From NCBI RefSeq assembly GCF_014697545.1, contig NZ_JACJSA010000003.1, positions 248,001-312,000 of the forward strand: 64,000 bases of DNA. The letters are read 5' to 3'. The DNA comes from Oscillatoria sp. FACHB-1407 (GTDB taxonomy: Bacteria > Cyanobacteriota > Cyanobacteriia > Elainellales > Elainellaceae). The position numbers were made by a program, and so were the translations under genes. Positions within the stretch are counted from its first letter, which is position 1. Every line of letters begins with the position of its first letter. Shown here in pieces: positions 19,470-27,519 of the stretch. The notes below the pieces were generated by a model. The model made no database searches and was not told the origin of the DNA. It was given only the letters and a program-made list of their open reading frames with translations.

Positions 19470-19612
19470 AATGTCAATTCAGGTTAAGTACTTGGCACAT
19501 CAATTCGCGGCTATCAAGGCGCAGTTTGCCGTCGCGGGCTGACGAAAATCAAAGGTTTAACGAACCGACGCAGGTTGATTTCGAGCGTTGCTGATCTGGT
19601 GCTGATCTTAAA
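19470..19612 (-). repeat. 167-bp family repeat, diverged copy
   Basis: Keeps the landmarks AATTCGCGGCTA, TTTAACGAACCGACGCAGGTTG in the order seen in the better copies at 19716, 30057, 36477 and 51606, but is shorter and diverged. Confidence 0.6.
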
Positions 19613-19616
19613 TGTA

Positions 19617-19716
19617 ATACCGATTTAATGTTTGATTGTGGCAGATCAGTGGGTAGGGGCGTTTCGCGAAACGCCCTTACGGAATCATGTGCAGCGAAGC
19701 CAATTCAAATTGGTAT
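19617..19716 (+). mobile_element. 100-bp MITE-like element, copy 2
   Basis: No mismatch to 12678-12777 that I can see, with the same orientation of the central palindrome and TA at both ends. It abuts the 167-bp repeat at 19716. Confidence 0.85.
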
Positions 19717-19882
19717 AACGTCAGTTCAGTTGAAGAGCCTGGCGAATGAATTCGCGGCTACTAGAGCGAAGTCCGCCGACGCGAACTCCGGAAAAGGCAG
19801 GATTTGACGAACCGACGCAGGTCGGTTTTTCTTCTACAGTAGCGGTTTTAACCGCCGAAATCCTGATCCCGAATTCACGTTA
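19716..19882 (-). repeat. 167-bp interspersed repeat, full copy
   Basis: Reads (minus strand) TTAACGTGAATTCGGGATC through CGGCGGTTAAAACCGC-type, CCGACCTGCGTCGGTTCGTC and TTCGCCAGGCTC motifs to AACTGACGTTA. Several short internal inverted repeats suggest a foldable RNA or single-stranded DNA. Confidence 0.8.
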
Positions 19883-20083
19883 AATGGATGAATTTTGTAG
19901 GGTGTTTCGTGAAACGCCCCGACAGCAGCGGTCAGTTTTTGAGAATTATATCTGCATTCAGAAACTCAACAAACCGCTTGTCAAGCGGTTTGAGCCCGTG
20001 CTGTTCCAGCCTTGATTAACAACAGACACTCTACCGTTAGCAGTTAACAACTGACGATGAGCGATGGTGATTTAAAGATAGCT

Positions 20084-20527
20084 CTAGTCGATCGCCGCTT
20101 CTAATGCCTCAGCCGTGCGATAACCATAGAAGTCAATGGAGTAATTGACAATGCGAACGCCAGTTTGTTGCTCAATCTGATCGAGTAACTCTTTCGGCAA
20201 CTGCACATGCACATCCATGATCTGTTTGGTGTCGAGGCAGTTAACGTGGCTGTGGGGATCGCTAATATTGCCGTAAAGGCGACCATCGGCGCGATCGATA
20301 CATTCAATAATGCCTTGTTCAGACAAGGCCTCCAGGTTTTGATAAACCGAGGTATGGCCAATCTCTTTGCCTTGCTGATTCAGGCGATCGTAGATTTCTC
20401 TAGCCGAAAGGTGCTCCTTTGCTTGCCACAGCAATTCCAAGATGAAACGACGCTGTTTACTCAGACGCATTCCCAGCATCTGGCACCGATCCACAGCATC
20501 TTCTAATGACCGAATTGGTTTTTTCAT
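20084..20527 (-). CDS. Fur-family regulator, PerR-like
   Basis: About 147 residues from the ATG at 20527 (an upstream in-frame Met at 20545 is less likely). Winged-helix DNA-binding part: RLSKQRRFILELLWQAKEHLSAREIYDRLNQQGKEIGHTSVYQNLEALSEQGII. Dimerisation/metal part: GRLYGNISDPHSHVNCLDTKQIMDVHVQLP. The typical CxxC of the structural zinc site is reduced to one Cys (NCLDT), and no second CxxC occurs at the C-terminus, as in the cyanobacterial PerR/FurC group. It probably senses peroxide or metal and represses oxidative-stress genes; the target genes are not shown here. Confidence 0.88.
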   Translation of the reverse strand: MKKPIRSLEDAVDRCQMLGMRLSKQRRFILELLWQAKEHLSAREIYDRLNQQGKEIGHTSVYQNLEALSEQGIIECIDRADGRLYGNISDPHSHVNCLDTKQIMDVHVQLPKELLDQIEQQTGVRIVNYSIDFYGYRTAEALEAAID

Positions 20528-21053
20528 TGCCCCTTCGCTATACATAACCCAGTACTCTCAACCTGAACAGCACGTTATTGTTATACAGTTACTCAATATT
20601 TATTCATTTTATCGGTGACACCCTGGCTTTGAGTGTTGCAATTTCTACAAGTTGATACAGCAAGAATCAACGTTTCAAGGTTGATATAAAGAGCGATAAC
20701 TCGTTGTATCGGAAGAATCAGGAGAGACTACAACAAAAATTGCCTCGTACGGGTGCCAATGCGAACATGGAACTAGGTCAAAGTACTAACCCGGTCAGTG
20801 AGATGGCAATGACTTGACTTAGAAGTTGCCTGGAACCTGTAAGACAAACTCACTACCACTTTAACTTACAACTTCTGCAAATGTCTATTGCGCATCAATC
20901 CCTGGTGAAATGAAGTGTTTTAGACTGACTAGGGGACTTAGAGCAGGTTGCCTTGAAACTACGAAAAGCACCTGTATGGGTTTGGCATTGCCAAATGTCT
21001 TCTCAGCGTTGACATACCATAATGTTTAGATCGGGCTTACTTCTACAAAGGCT
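20528..21053. other. Intergenic region upstream of the PerR-like gene and crr6
   Basis: Contains an AT-rich tract (~20575-20612) directly upstream of the regulator gene that could hold its own operator, and an inverted repeat GTTGATAC...ATCAAC near 20650-20671 followed by a second GTTGATA. I see no gene or clear terminator. Operator assignment is a guess. Confidence 0.35.
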
Positions 21054-21536
21054 ATGACTGTTACTATTGCGCTCAACTCGGATTGTTTAAATCGGCTAGA
21101 TCTGACTCCAGCCCAGAGTGTGATTGAGAAATGGCTGCAAACTGGAGTCATCACCGATCAAGAACAACAACTCCGCTTTGAATTTGCTGATCCGCGTGAT
21201 CCGGATGATCCACGCGAGTTGTCAGAGATTCCCGAAGTGCGGCTGTGGTTTGTGCGGTTGGATGCCCGTTATCCCTGGCTGCCCTATCTACTGGACTGGG
21301 AGGCGGGCGAGCTAGCGCGCTACACTGCCATGCTCGTGCCTCATCAATTCAGTAAGACAGACGGGATTCAGTACAACCCCGAAGCGTTGGAGTTGTTTGT
21401 GATGAATAAAGTGTTTGTTGTGATGGATTGGTTGCGCCAACAGGGAGTCAATAGGCGCACCAAAATTAAGTTTATGACTCAAATCCTGGGCTACGAGTTG
21501 GAAGATGCTTTTTTTGAGTTGGTCGAGTCAACTTAA
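21054..21536 (+). CDS. crr6: CRR6-family NdhI maturation factor
   Basis: 160 residues, DUF1817/CRR6. The conserved block EIPEVRLWFVRLDARYPWLPYLLDWEAGELARYTAMLVPHQFS is diagnostic, followed by EALELFVMNKVFVVMDWL. In plants CRR6 assists maturation and insertion of the NdhI subunit into the chloroplast NDH-1 complex, and the cyanobacterial homologue acts on NDH-1 in the cytoplasm. Start ATG at 21054 with a TTAGATC/TACAAAGG leader; transcribed alone. Confidence 0.92.
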   Translation: MTVTIALNSDCLNRLDLTPAQSVIEKWLQTGVITDQEQQLRFEFADPRDPDDPRELSEIPEVRLWFVRLDARYPWLPYLLDWEAGELARYTAMLVPHQFSKTDGIQYNPEALELFVMNKVFVVMDWLRQQGVNRRTKIKFMTQILGYELEDAFFELVEST

Positions 21537-21862
21537 AGTGGGAACTGCTATCCGGAAAGACACTCTTTAAACTATGAAGAATGAAAGGTACAAGTTGTAG
21601 CAACGAGCGAGCAGGGATTCACCAATGATTTTGGTCATTCTTGAAGGACGGGTATGTTGCTCGCAGCGGAATGCTTGTGCCCCTTATCCTGCCGACTCAT
21701 TGTTATAGTACCCGAGGGATTGGTTAGGACGGAGTGCAGAGGTGGAACCCTGGCTGGGGGCGCAGCCCCCACACCCCTTCGTATTAACTGTCTCGACAGT
21801 TGCTATCGCATTCATTAGCCTTCGATCGCCTATTTTCTGCGAGCCCCTGAGCCTATTGTGTT
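21537..21862. other. Intergenic region with a GC-rich dispersed repeat
   Basis: Holds one copy (about 21729-21781) of a repeat with GGAGTGCAGAGGTGGAACCC and GGGGGCGCAGCCCCC hairpins, also seen near 36417, 42034 and 45265. A TATAGT hexamer near 21704 may be a promoter -10. No gene supported. Confidence 0.5.
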
Positions 21863-23467
21863 ATGAGCCATGTTCCGTCACGCCAGTCGTTTCAATTTGC
21901 GCTGTTTCAAGCGATCGCCCTGCCACTGATCTTGACGATAGTGGTTTGGTTAACGCCTGCCCTGGCAAAAGGGACATCAACATCGGCGGTAGTTGTGGAT
22001 GGTGCCGTGTTGTTTCGAGTGGAAGCAACCCCTGAGCTCACGGCTAGCGATCGCGCCGCTGTGATCAATGCCACTTTGCAAGACCTAGTGCGATCGCCTG
22101 CATCAGTCGAAGTAGAGGTCGTTGAACGCAACCAGGCTCCCACGATTGTGGTGAATGATCGCTATTTGCTGACAGTGACGCAACAGGACGTTGCCCCAGG
22201 CAGTACTCCAACCCAGCAAGCGGGAGGTTGGGCAAGACAGATTCAAGAGGCAGTGCAGCAAGCGCAGTACTATCGCTCCTCTCGCTACCTTCAAACGGCG
22301 TTGTTAATTGCGGCAGCAATCGTAGCGATCGCGCTGGGGTTGCATTGGGGGTTAGGGTGGCTCTGGCGACATTCCTTGATCCCAGCGGTGCAGCGGTTGT
22401 TACCCCCTCCACCTGATGAGGGGGCTGAACTCCCAAACCCAGTCAATCTTTTGCTCAAAGGGCTATTGGCGATCGCTCGATTTGCCCTGTGGATTGCGGT
22501 GCTGTTTTACGTGTCTCGCCTCTTTCCCGTGACCCGCTACTGGAGCTACGAAATTGGTGAGATTTTAATTTCGAGCTTTACGTCACCGATCCTCACTCTG
22601 GGCAACAGCCAATACTCCATCACGAATTTGATCATCCTGGCAACGATGTTGCTGGGGCTAATTATTTTCTCCAGAACGTTCACCGATTTCCTCAAGTCGA
22701 GGATTTTACAGCGGACGGGAGTGAATCGGGGTGCCCAGGAAGCCGTGGCGATCGTGCTGCGCTATGGCTTGATTTTTATCGGTAGCCTGGTTTTGCTGCA
22801 AGTGTGGGGGTTGGACATCAGTTCTCTGGCGATTCTGGCAAGTGCCCTCAGCGTGGGGATTGGTTTTGGCTTACAAGACATCGCGAAGAACTTTGGCAGT
22901 GGTTTAGTTCTGGTGTTTGAACGCCCAATTCAAGTAGGGGATTTTGTTGAAGTGGGTGATTTTCAGGGCACGGTCGAGCGCATCGGCGCACGCAGCACGC
23001 TCATTCGTACGCTTGATCAGGTGTCGATTATCGTGCCAAATTCTCGCTTTTTGGAGCAAGAAGTGATCAACTGGAGTCACGACAATCCCATTTCTCGCAT
23101 TCATATTCCCGTGGGGGTTGCCTATAACTCGGATGTAGAGATGGTGCGATCGCTCCTGTTAGAAGCAGCCAGCAGCCATCAACGGGTACTCTCAACTCCG
23201 CAGCCTCAGGTCTTTTTTATTGGCTTTGGCGATAGCAGCTTGGATTTTGAATTGCTGGTGTGGACAGCAGAACCCAGTAAACAACTGCCCCTCAAAAGCG
23301 ATCTCTACTTTCAGATCGAAGCACTTTTGCGACAGCACCAGATTGAAGTGCCTTTTCCACAACGCGATCTCTATATTCGAGCCGAACGCCTGCCCATTGA
23401 GTTTTCACCCCAGGTTGAGCAGGCGTTACAGCAACTTATGAATGGAAGGCTAAAGGATGAGGGCTAA
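21863..23467 (+). CDS. Mechanosensitive ion channel family protein (MscS)
   Basis: 534 residues. N-terminal signal-like helix (PLILTIVVWLTPALA), a periplasmic domain (~35-135), four further hydrophobic segments, then the MscS core: the glycine-rich pore helix SLAILASALSVGIGFGLQDIAKNFGSGLVLVFERPIQVGDFVEVGDFQGTVERIGARST and the beta domain IIVPNSRFLEQEVINWS. Opens under membrane tension to release solutes in hypo-osmotic shock, in the plasma membrane. ATG at 21863. Converges with glyA. Confidence 0.93.
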   Translation: MSHVPSRQSFQFALFQAIALPLILTIVVWLTPALAKGTSTSAVVVDGAVLFRVEATPELTASDRAAVINATLQDLVRSPASVEVEVVERNQAPTIVVNDRYLLTVTQQDVAPGSTPTQQAGGWARQIQEAVQQAQYYRSSRYLQTALLIAAAIVAIALGLHWGLGWLWRHSLIPAVQRLLPPPPDEGAELPNPVNLLLKGLLAIARFALWIAVLFYVSRLFPVTRYWSYEIGEILISSFTSPILTLGNSQYSITNLIILATMLLGLIIFSRTFTDFLKSRILQRTGVNRGAQEAVAIVLRYGLIFIGSLVLLQVWGLDISSLAILASALSVGIGFGLQDIAKNFGSGLVLVFERPIQVGDFVEVGDFQGTVERIGARSTLIRTLDQVSIIVPNSRFLEQEVINWSHDNPISRIHIPVGVAYNSDVEMVRSLLLEAASSHQRVLSTPQPQVFFIGFGDSSLDFELLVWTAEPSKQLPLKSDLYFQIEALLRQHQIEVPFPQRDLYIRAERLPIEFSPQVEQALQQLMNGRLKDEG

Positions 23468-23503
23468 AGGATGAAGTGGCTCTTTATTTATCCTTCATCC
23501 TTC
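23464..23503. terminator. Hairpin between mscS-type gene and glyA
   Basis: AAGGATGAAG (from 23467) pairs with CTTCATCCTT (to 23502) around a T-rich loop, between two convergent genes. The motif also belongs to a dispersed AAGGATGAA short repeat. Confidence 0.5.
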
Positions 23504-23523
23504 AGCGTTCATCTTTTCACTGA

Positions 23524-24813
23524 TTATGCCAACACAGGCACGGGTGCAACTAAGTGTGGATAGAGGGGGAAGCGATCGCACAGGTTAGCAACACGAGTAC
23601 GACAATCGGCAGCAACACCAGCATCATCTGGGTTGAGGAGGCGATCGGCAATGATGTTAGCGATCTCGGTAAACTCCACAACGCCCATGCCACGAGTTGT
23701 CATTGCAGGTGAGCCAAGGCGCAAGCCACTGGTGACAAAGGGTGACTCTGGATCAAAGGGCACCGTGTTTTTGTTGGCGGTGATATTGACTTCACTCACC
23801 AGTTGGTCGGCACGTTTGCCAGTCATGCTGACCGAACGTAAATCAATCAGCATCAGGTGGTTGTCAGTACCACCAGAGACAATCTTGAGTCCCCGCTGTT
23901 GCAGTTGCGCCGCCATCGCCTGGGCATTTTTGATGACCTGACCCGAATAGGTTTTGAATTCTGGTTGCAGAGCTTCTCCAAAAGCAACCGCTTTGCCCGC
24001 AATCACATGCTCCAGAGGGCCACCTTGAGTACCGGGGAAAACTGATTTGTCAAGCTTCTTACCCAACTCTGCGTCACGGGTCAAAATCAAGCCACCACGT
24101 GGTCCCCGTAAGGTTTTGTGGGTCGTGGTCGTAACCACATCACAATAGGGAATAGGACTGGGGTGATGCCCGGTCGCCACTAAACCCGCGATGTGAGCAA
24201 TGTCAGCCAGCAAGTATGCACCGACTTCGTCAGCGATCGCCCGGAATTTGTCAAATTCAATAATGCGGGAGTAAGCAGAGTAACCGCAAATCAGCAGTTT
24301 GGGGCGATGCTTGAGGGCTAGATCGCGCACCTGATCGTAGTCGATCGCCTCTGTTTCCTGGCTCACTTCATAGTGATACTTCTGGAACCACATCCCGGAG
24401 ATGTTGACCGGGGAACCGTGAGTCAAATGTCCACCATGGGATAAGTCCATGCCCATAATGGTGTCGCCCGGTTTCAGTAATGCTAGAAATACGGCGGTGT
24501 TGGCATTAGCTCCAGAGTGCGGTTGCACATTAGCATGAGCCGCTCCAAACAGTTGCTTTGCCCGTTCGATCGCCAACTGCTCAATCTGGTCAATAAACTC
24601 GCAACCGCCATAGTAGCGTTTGCCGGGTAAACCCTCTGCATATTTATTGGTCAACACGGAACCCTGTGCTGCCAGCACTGCCGCAGACGTAAAGTTTTCA
24701 CTGGCAATAAGTTCTAAGTGATCTCGCTGACGTTGTAGCTCTTGCTGAATTAGCCCAGCTACAGCGGGGTCGGTTTTGGCTAAAAAGTCTAAATTAGTCT
24801 GAGTCACAAGCAA
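23524..24813 (-). CDS. glyA: Serine hydroxymethyltransferase
   Basis: PLP enzyme interconverting serine and glycine with tetrahydrofolate, also needed in photorespiration. 429 residues, full length. Visible: [37 protein letters not shown], substrate-binding HGGHLTHG, and the PLP-lysine motif [31 protein letters not shown] at 24813. Cytoplasmic, transcribed alone, converging on the mechanosensitive channel gene. Confidence 0.97.
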   Translation of the reverse strand: MLVTQTNLDFLAKTDPAVAGLIQQELQRQRDHLELIASENFTSAAVLAAQGSVLTNKYAEGLPGKRYYGGCEFIDQIEQLAIERAKQLFGAAHANVQPHSGANANTAVFLALLKPGDTIMGMDLSHGGHLTHGSPVNISGMWFQKYHYEVSQETEAIDYDQVRDLALKHRPKLLICGYSAYSRIIEFDKFRAIADEVGAYLLADIAHIAGLVATGHHPSPIPYCDVVTTTTHKTLRGPRGGLILTRDAELGKKLDKSVFPGTQGGPLEHVIAGKAVAFGEALQPEFKTYSGQVIKNAQAMAAQLQQRGLKIVSGGTDNHLMLIDLRSVSMTGKRADQLVSEVNITANKNTVPFDPESPFVTSGLRLGSPAMTTRGMGVVEFTEIANIIADRLLNPDDAGVAADCRTRVANLCDRFPLYPHLVAPVPVLA

Positions 24814-25208
24814 ACTCCCAGGAAATCAAGTAAAAATCGTGACAGGCAAGTTGACAGGCAACAACTCGGGAACAAAGGCAACCGATAAGCAACCGTTCAA
24901 TCCTTAGTGGCCTCGGTCCTTAAATCCTCGTTTATCTCCAGCTTTTCATCATATAGCAATCCCCTAAGGGTGATCAGCATTACCCTGGGGGGATGACCCT
25001 GTGACATTAAGATCTAACTTCTATTATGGACTGCCCTCAGACAGGTTATCCACACTAAAAGTGACGCAAAAGACACTCTATGGACGGTGACAACCCTTAA
25101 AGTTATATACGAATTAGCAACAGGTTAAGGTTCGCTGACTTAGAATGAGCTTACTAGGTGCAGGTGCTAGATTTCGGTGAAGTAACTGGCTCCATTTGAG
25201 GTGCTCTC
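24814..25208. other. Intergenic region upstream of glyA
   Basis: No gene. It has an inverted repeat AGGGTGATCAGCATTACCCT (24966-24985) and one perfect DnaA-box nonamer TTATCCACA at 25046-25054, isolated and therefore not an origin. I could not recognise a glycine riboswitch. A TAGAAT near 25141 may be the -10 of the next gene. Confidence 0.4.
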
Positions 25209-25403
25209 ATGCTGGTCATCTTGATGGAAAATCAAATCCTCCCTCCACAACATGTGTGTCAGACTTGTCTCATGGCTGACCAGAGTGGTCAACCTCGCTG
25301 GCAACAGGGTCAACTCCGCTGCGGTCGAGCTTTGGCGGTAAATGATAATCAACCAGAGCAATATGAATGTCAGATGGGCTTTCGAGTTGCCAATATTGAA
25401 TAA
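25209..25403 (+). CDS. Small four-cysteine protein, possibly metal binding
   Basis: 59-64 residues. The frame contains CQTC (about residues 17-20), then LRCGRALAV and YECQMGFRVANIE, giving four cysteines spaced like a small zinc ribbon. Codon use looks genuine, and the ATG at 25224 (MENQILPPQHVC) may be the real start. It lies about 107 bases upstream of tic20 on the same strand, so the two could be co-transcribed. I believe this pattern recurs as a conserved cyanobacterial small protein but cannot confirm it here. Function unknown. Confidence 0.65.
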   Translation: MLVILMENQILPPQHVCQTCLMADQSGQPRWQQGQLRCGRALAVNDNQPEQYECQMGFRVANIE

Positions 25404-25510
25404 GCCACCAGAGAATAATTGCAGGAATGCACAACCTAAAAGCCTGTTGCGTTATTCTAGGCGTAGCCCCTAGTGGTTTTTCTGACTCAGCTTTCAATCA
25501 CGAGGATGAC

Positions 25511-26005
25511 ATGACCTGGCGCGGTTCTACTTCCCCTCTCGATCGCTTCTTTGCTTGCCTTCCCTATTTGCTACCTCTGTTAGAAGTGATTCTGACCTTT
25601 GGTCGCCCTTTCTTTCAAGCATTTCCAGCATTTCGGATTCTGCTGCTGCCATTGCAACCGTTCATTGCGGTCTACGGTTTCATTCTGGTGGCAATTCCCT
25701 TTGGGGGGTTTCTCGTTTTTCTGGCACTTTATTTCCTGGTCGTCCGGAATGAGAGCATCCAGCACTTCATCCGCTTCAATGCGATGCAAGCCATTATTAT
25801 CGGGATTGCTGTTAGTCTAGTCAGCTTAATTTGGTTTGAATTGCTGGCTGATATTGTGAGGGTTGCTTTAATTAACCAGACGATCGCGTATCTTGTGTTT
25901 CTGGGGACGGTAGCCGCTGTTATCTACTCCGTTGTGCAATCTGCATTAGGGCGGTATGCCGAAATTCCTTCGCTATCGGATGCGGCTTACGTGCAAACGC
26001 GATAG
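25511..26005 (+). CDS. Tic20 family protein
   Basis: 164 residues from the ATG at 25511, preceded by GAGGATGAC; an in-frame upstream ATG at 25427 would add a non-conserved leader. Four membrane helices are clear (FILVAIPFGGFLVFLALYFLVV, AIIIGIAVSLVSLIWFELLA, IAYLVFLGTVAAVIYSVV and an N-terminal one after DRFFACLPYLLPLLE), plus the conserved NESIQHFIRFNAMQA. Plant Tic20 is part of the chloroplast inner-envelope import channel; the cyanobacterial protein's own role is unresolved. Plasma or thylakoid membrane. Confidence 0.9.
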   Translation: MTWRGSTSPLDRFFACLPYLLPLLEVILTFGRPFFQAFPAFRILLLPLQPFIAVYGFILVAIPFGGFLVFLALYFLVVRNESIQHFIRFNAMQAIIIGIAVSLVSLIWFELLADIVRVALINQTIAYLVFLGTVAAVIYSVVQSALGRYAEIPSLSDAAYVQTR

Positions 26006-26039
26006 AAAAAAGAGACGCGATCAATCGCGTCTCTTTTTT
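26006..26039. terminator. Bidirectional terminator built on the GACGCGAT palindrome
   Basis: AAAAAAGAGACGCGAT-CA-ATCGCGTCTCTTTTTT is a near-perfect palindrome with A and T tracts on both sides, lying exactly between the convergent tic20 and FAH genes. It has the core of the dispersed GACGCGATTAATCGCGTC repeat. Confidence 0.9.
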
Positions 26040-26837
26040 CTAGTCAATCGCCTTCTCGGCAACTTGTTTGGCAATCACTGCATTTTCCAGAGAGCCAATC
26101 CCCTCAATTTCAACACGAATGCGATCGCCCACCTTCACTGAGCCAACCCCCTCTGGTGTCCCTGTCAAAATCACATCTCCCGGTAACAGCGTCATCACTT
26201 GACTGATGTAGGACACGAGAAACTCTGGTGAAAAGACCATCTCATTGATGGGAGCCGATTGTACGGGTTCAGGGGCATCATTCAAAAAGGTTTGTAGCCT
26301 TGCGCCAGCACTCAGTTCGCGCACAATCCAGGGACCCAGCGGACAAAAGGTATCAAAGCCTTTGGCACGAGTCCACTGATTATCTCTACGCTGCAAGTCA
26401 CGGGCGGTTACATCATTGGCGATGGTATATCCCCAGATCTTTTGGCGGGCTTCATCAGGAGTGCAATCTACGCAGCGATCGCCAATAATCAACGCCAACT
26501 CCCCCTCATAATCGACCCGTTCTGACTGGGGCGGATACTGAATCGGAGTATCTGCTGCAATCACGGCGGTTGGTGGCTTGAAAAAGAGTAACGGTTCTTT
26601 GGGCACCTCGCCTCCCATCTCAGCCGCGTGTTTCTGATAGTTCTTTCCCACGGCAATGATCTTGGATGGGGCACAGGGAGCCAGGATGTGATAACTATCG
26701 GGGGCTAACTCCTGGTCTGTCAGTTGCCCTTTTAACCAGGGGGGCGCATCTAATACCTGTATGCGGCGATCTAGATGCAGCAATCCATAATAAAGCTGCC
26801 CTGCCTTAGTCTGAACCCGGACATAGCGTTGAGCCAT
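26040..26837 (-). CDS. Fumarylacetoacetate hydrolase family protein
   Basis: 265 residues. FAH fold with IIAVGKNYQKHAAEMGG, VDYEGELALIIG (metal-binding Glu residues), GYTIANDVTARDLQRRDNQWTRAKGFDTFCPLGPWI and LLPGDVILTGTPEGVG. These match the FAHD1/YcgM type acylpyruvase or oxaloacetate decarboxylase group, which needs Mg or Mn. The exact substrate is not deducible. Cytoplasmic. ATG at 26837; divergent from rpsF. Confidence 0.92.
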   Translation of the reverse strand: MAQRYVRVQTKAGQLYYGLLHLDRRIQVLDAPPWLKGQLTDQELAPDSYHILAPCAPSKIIAVGKNYQKHAAEMGGEVPKEPLLFFKPPTAVIAADTPIQYPPQSERVDYEGELALIIGDRCVDCTPDEARQKIWGYTIANDVTARDLQRRDNQWTRAKGFDTFCPLGPWIVRELSAGARLQTFLNDAPEPVQSAPINEMVFSPEFLVSYISQVMTLLPGDVILTGTPEGVGSVKVGDRIRVEIEGIGSLENAVIAKQVAEKAID

Positions 26838-26861
26838 AGTGAATTAACGTTTAACCTGAGA

Positions 26862-26867
26862 TATGAT
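26862..26867 (+). promoter_or_regulatory. Putative rpsF -10 element
   Basis: TATGAT in the FAH-rpsF spacer, about 125 bases before the rpsF start. A -35 is not convincing. Inference only. Confidence 0.35.
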
Positions 26868-26904
26868 GGTAATTCCTTGCTTTTAATCTGAATGCCTAAT
26901 CGTG

Positions 26905-26943
26905 AGAGTGGTCAACCCTGCCTCAATTCTCCCACTCTTTTTA
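26905..26943 (+). terminator. Terminator-like hairpin in the rpsF leader
   Basis: AGAGTGG (26905-26911) pairs with CCACTCT (26932-26938), directly followed by TTTTT. It sits between a putative promoter and the rpsF ribosome-binding site (AAGGAG ~26978), so it could act as an attenuator, or simply end an upstream transcript. Confidence 0.45.
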
Positions 26944-26991
26944 GGAAGTCATTCAGCAATAGAAGCCATTTGTCCATAAGGAGTTATTTCC

Positions 26992-27309
26992 ATGAGTTAT
27001 TACGAAACGATGTACATTTTGCGGTCTGACCTAGGCGATGAATTGACAGATCAGGCGATCGCTCGCTATCAAGCGTTGCTAACCGAACAAGGCGCGACTG
27101 AAATTGAAACTCAGCACCGGGGCAAGCGTCGTTTGGCATACGAGATCAAGAAGCAGCGGGAAGGCGTCTACATCCAAATGAACTACAAGAGCGGTGGCAA
27201 CACGGTTGCTTCTCTAGAGCGTGCAATGCGCTTGAGCGATGATGTTATCCGCTATCTCACTATCACTCAAGAACCTCCCAAAGCTGCTCGTGACGAGCAA
27301 ACCGCCTAA
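26992..27309 (+). CDS. rpsF: 30S ribosomal protein S6
   Basis: 105 residues, ferredoxin-like fold of S6. The N-terminal [36 protein letters not shown] and DDVIRYLTI are typical. Binds 16S rRNA together with S18 in the small subunit platform. Strong ribosome-binding site AAGGAG 9-10 bases upstream of ATG at 26992. Here it is not in an operon with rpsR, as is usual in cyanobacteria. Confidence 0.97.
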   Translation: MSYYETMYILRSDLGDELTDQAIARYQALLTEQGATEIETQHRGKRRLAYEIKKQREGVYIQMNYKSGGNTVASLERAMRLSDDVIRYLTITQEPPKAARDEQTA

Positions 27310-27354
27310 ACGATTAGCTCAACGCAGAATTCCGCAAGAAAACCACAAGCTCTA

Positions 27355-27383
27355 GTAGGGGCGTTTCACACAACACCCCTACG
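27355..27383. terminator. Palindrome after rpsF
   Basis: GTAGGGG...CCCCTAC stem around TTTCACACAACA; a dispersed GTAGGGGCGTTT-type repeat that probably also serves as the rpsF transcript end. No T tract follows. Confidence 0.4.
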
Positions 27384-27519
27384 AAGCCTGAACCGTATCT
27401 AGTTCCTTCTTCTGTTTGCGATAGAGCCTAAGAGTTTCTTCAATCTTAGACGCCATCCGATTGGGCACGATACGCTAAAGGGAAAGCACTTTGCTCCTCT
27501 CTGACGTTAGTGATTTCCT

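Larger units (their letters stand above)
19320..20083. other. Repeat-rich intergenic region
   Basis: 760 bases without a credible gene. It holds a diverged 167-bp-family repeat (~19470-19612), the second 100-bp MITE (19617-19716) and a full 167-bp-family repeat (19716-19882) laid end to end, then a GTGTTTCGTGAAACGCC palindrome (~19900-19922) and a hairpin AAACCGCTTGTCAAGCGGTTT (~19971-19991) that could end transcription from either side. Confidence 0.7.

Noticed and set aside
24814-24960. Glycine riboswitch ahead of glyA
   Set aside because: I could not find the conserved aptamer core or a terminator/anti-terminator pair, so I do not call it.
25046-25054. Perfect DnaA box TTATCCACA, also seen at 12336-12344
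   Set aside because: Single isolated nonamers, one inside a gene; no cluster, AT-rich unwinding region or dnaA/dnaN neighbourhood. Expected by chance at this frequency.
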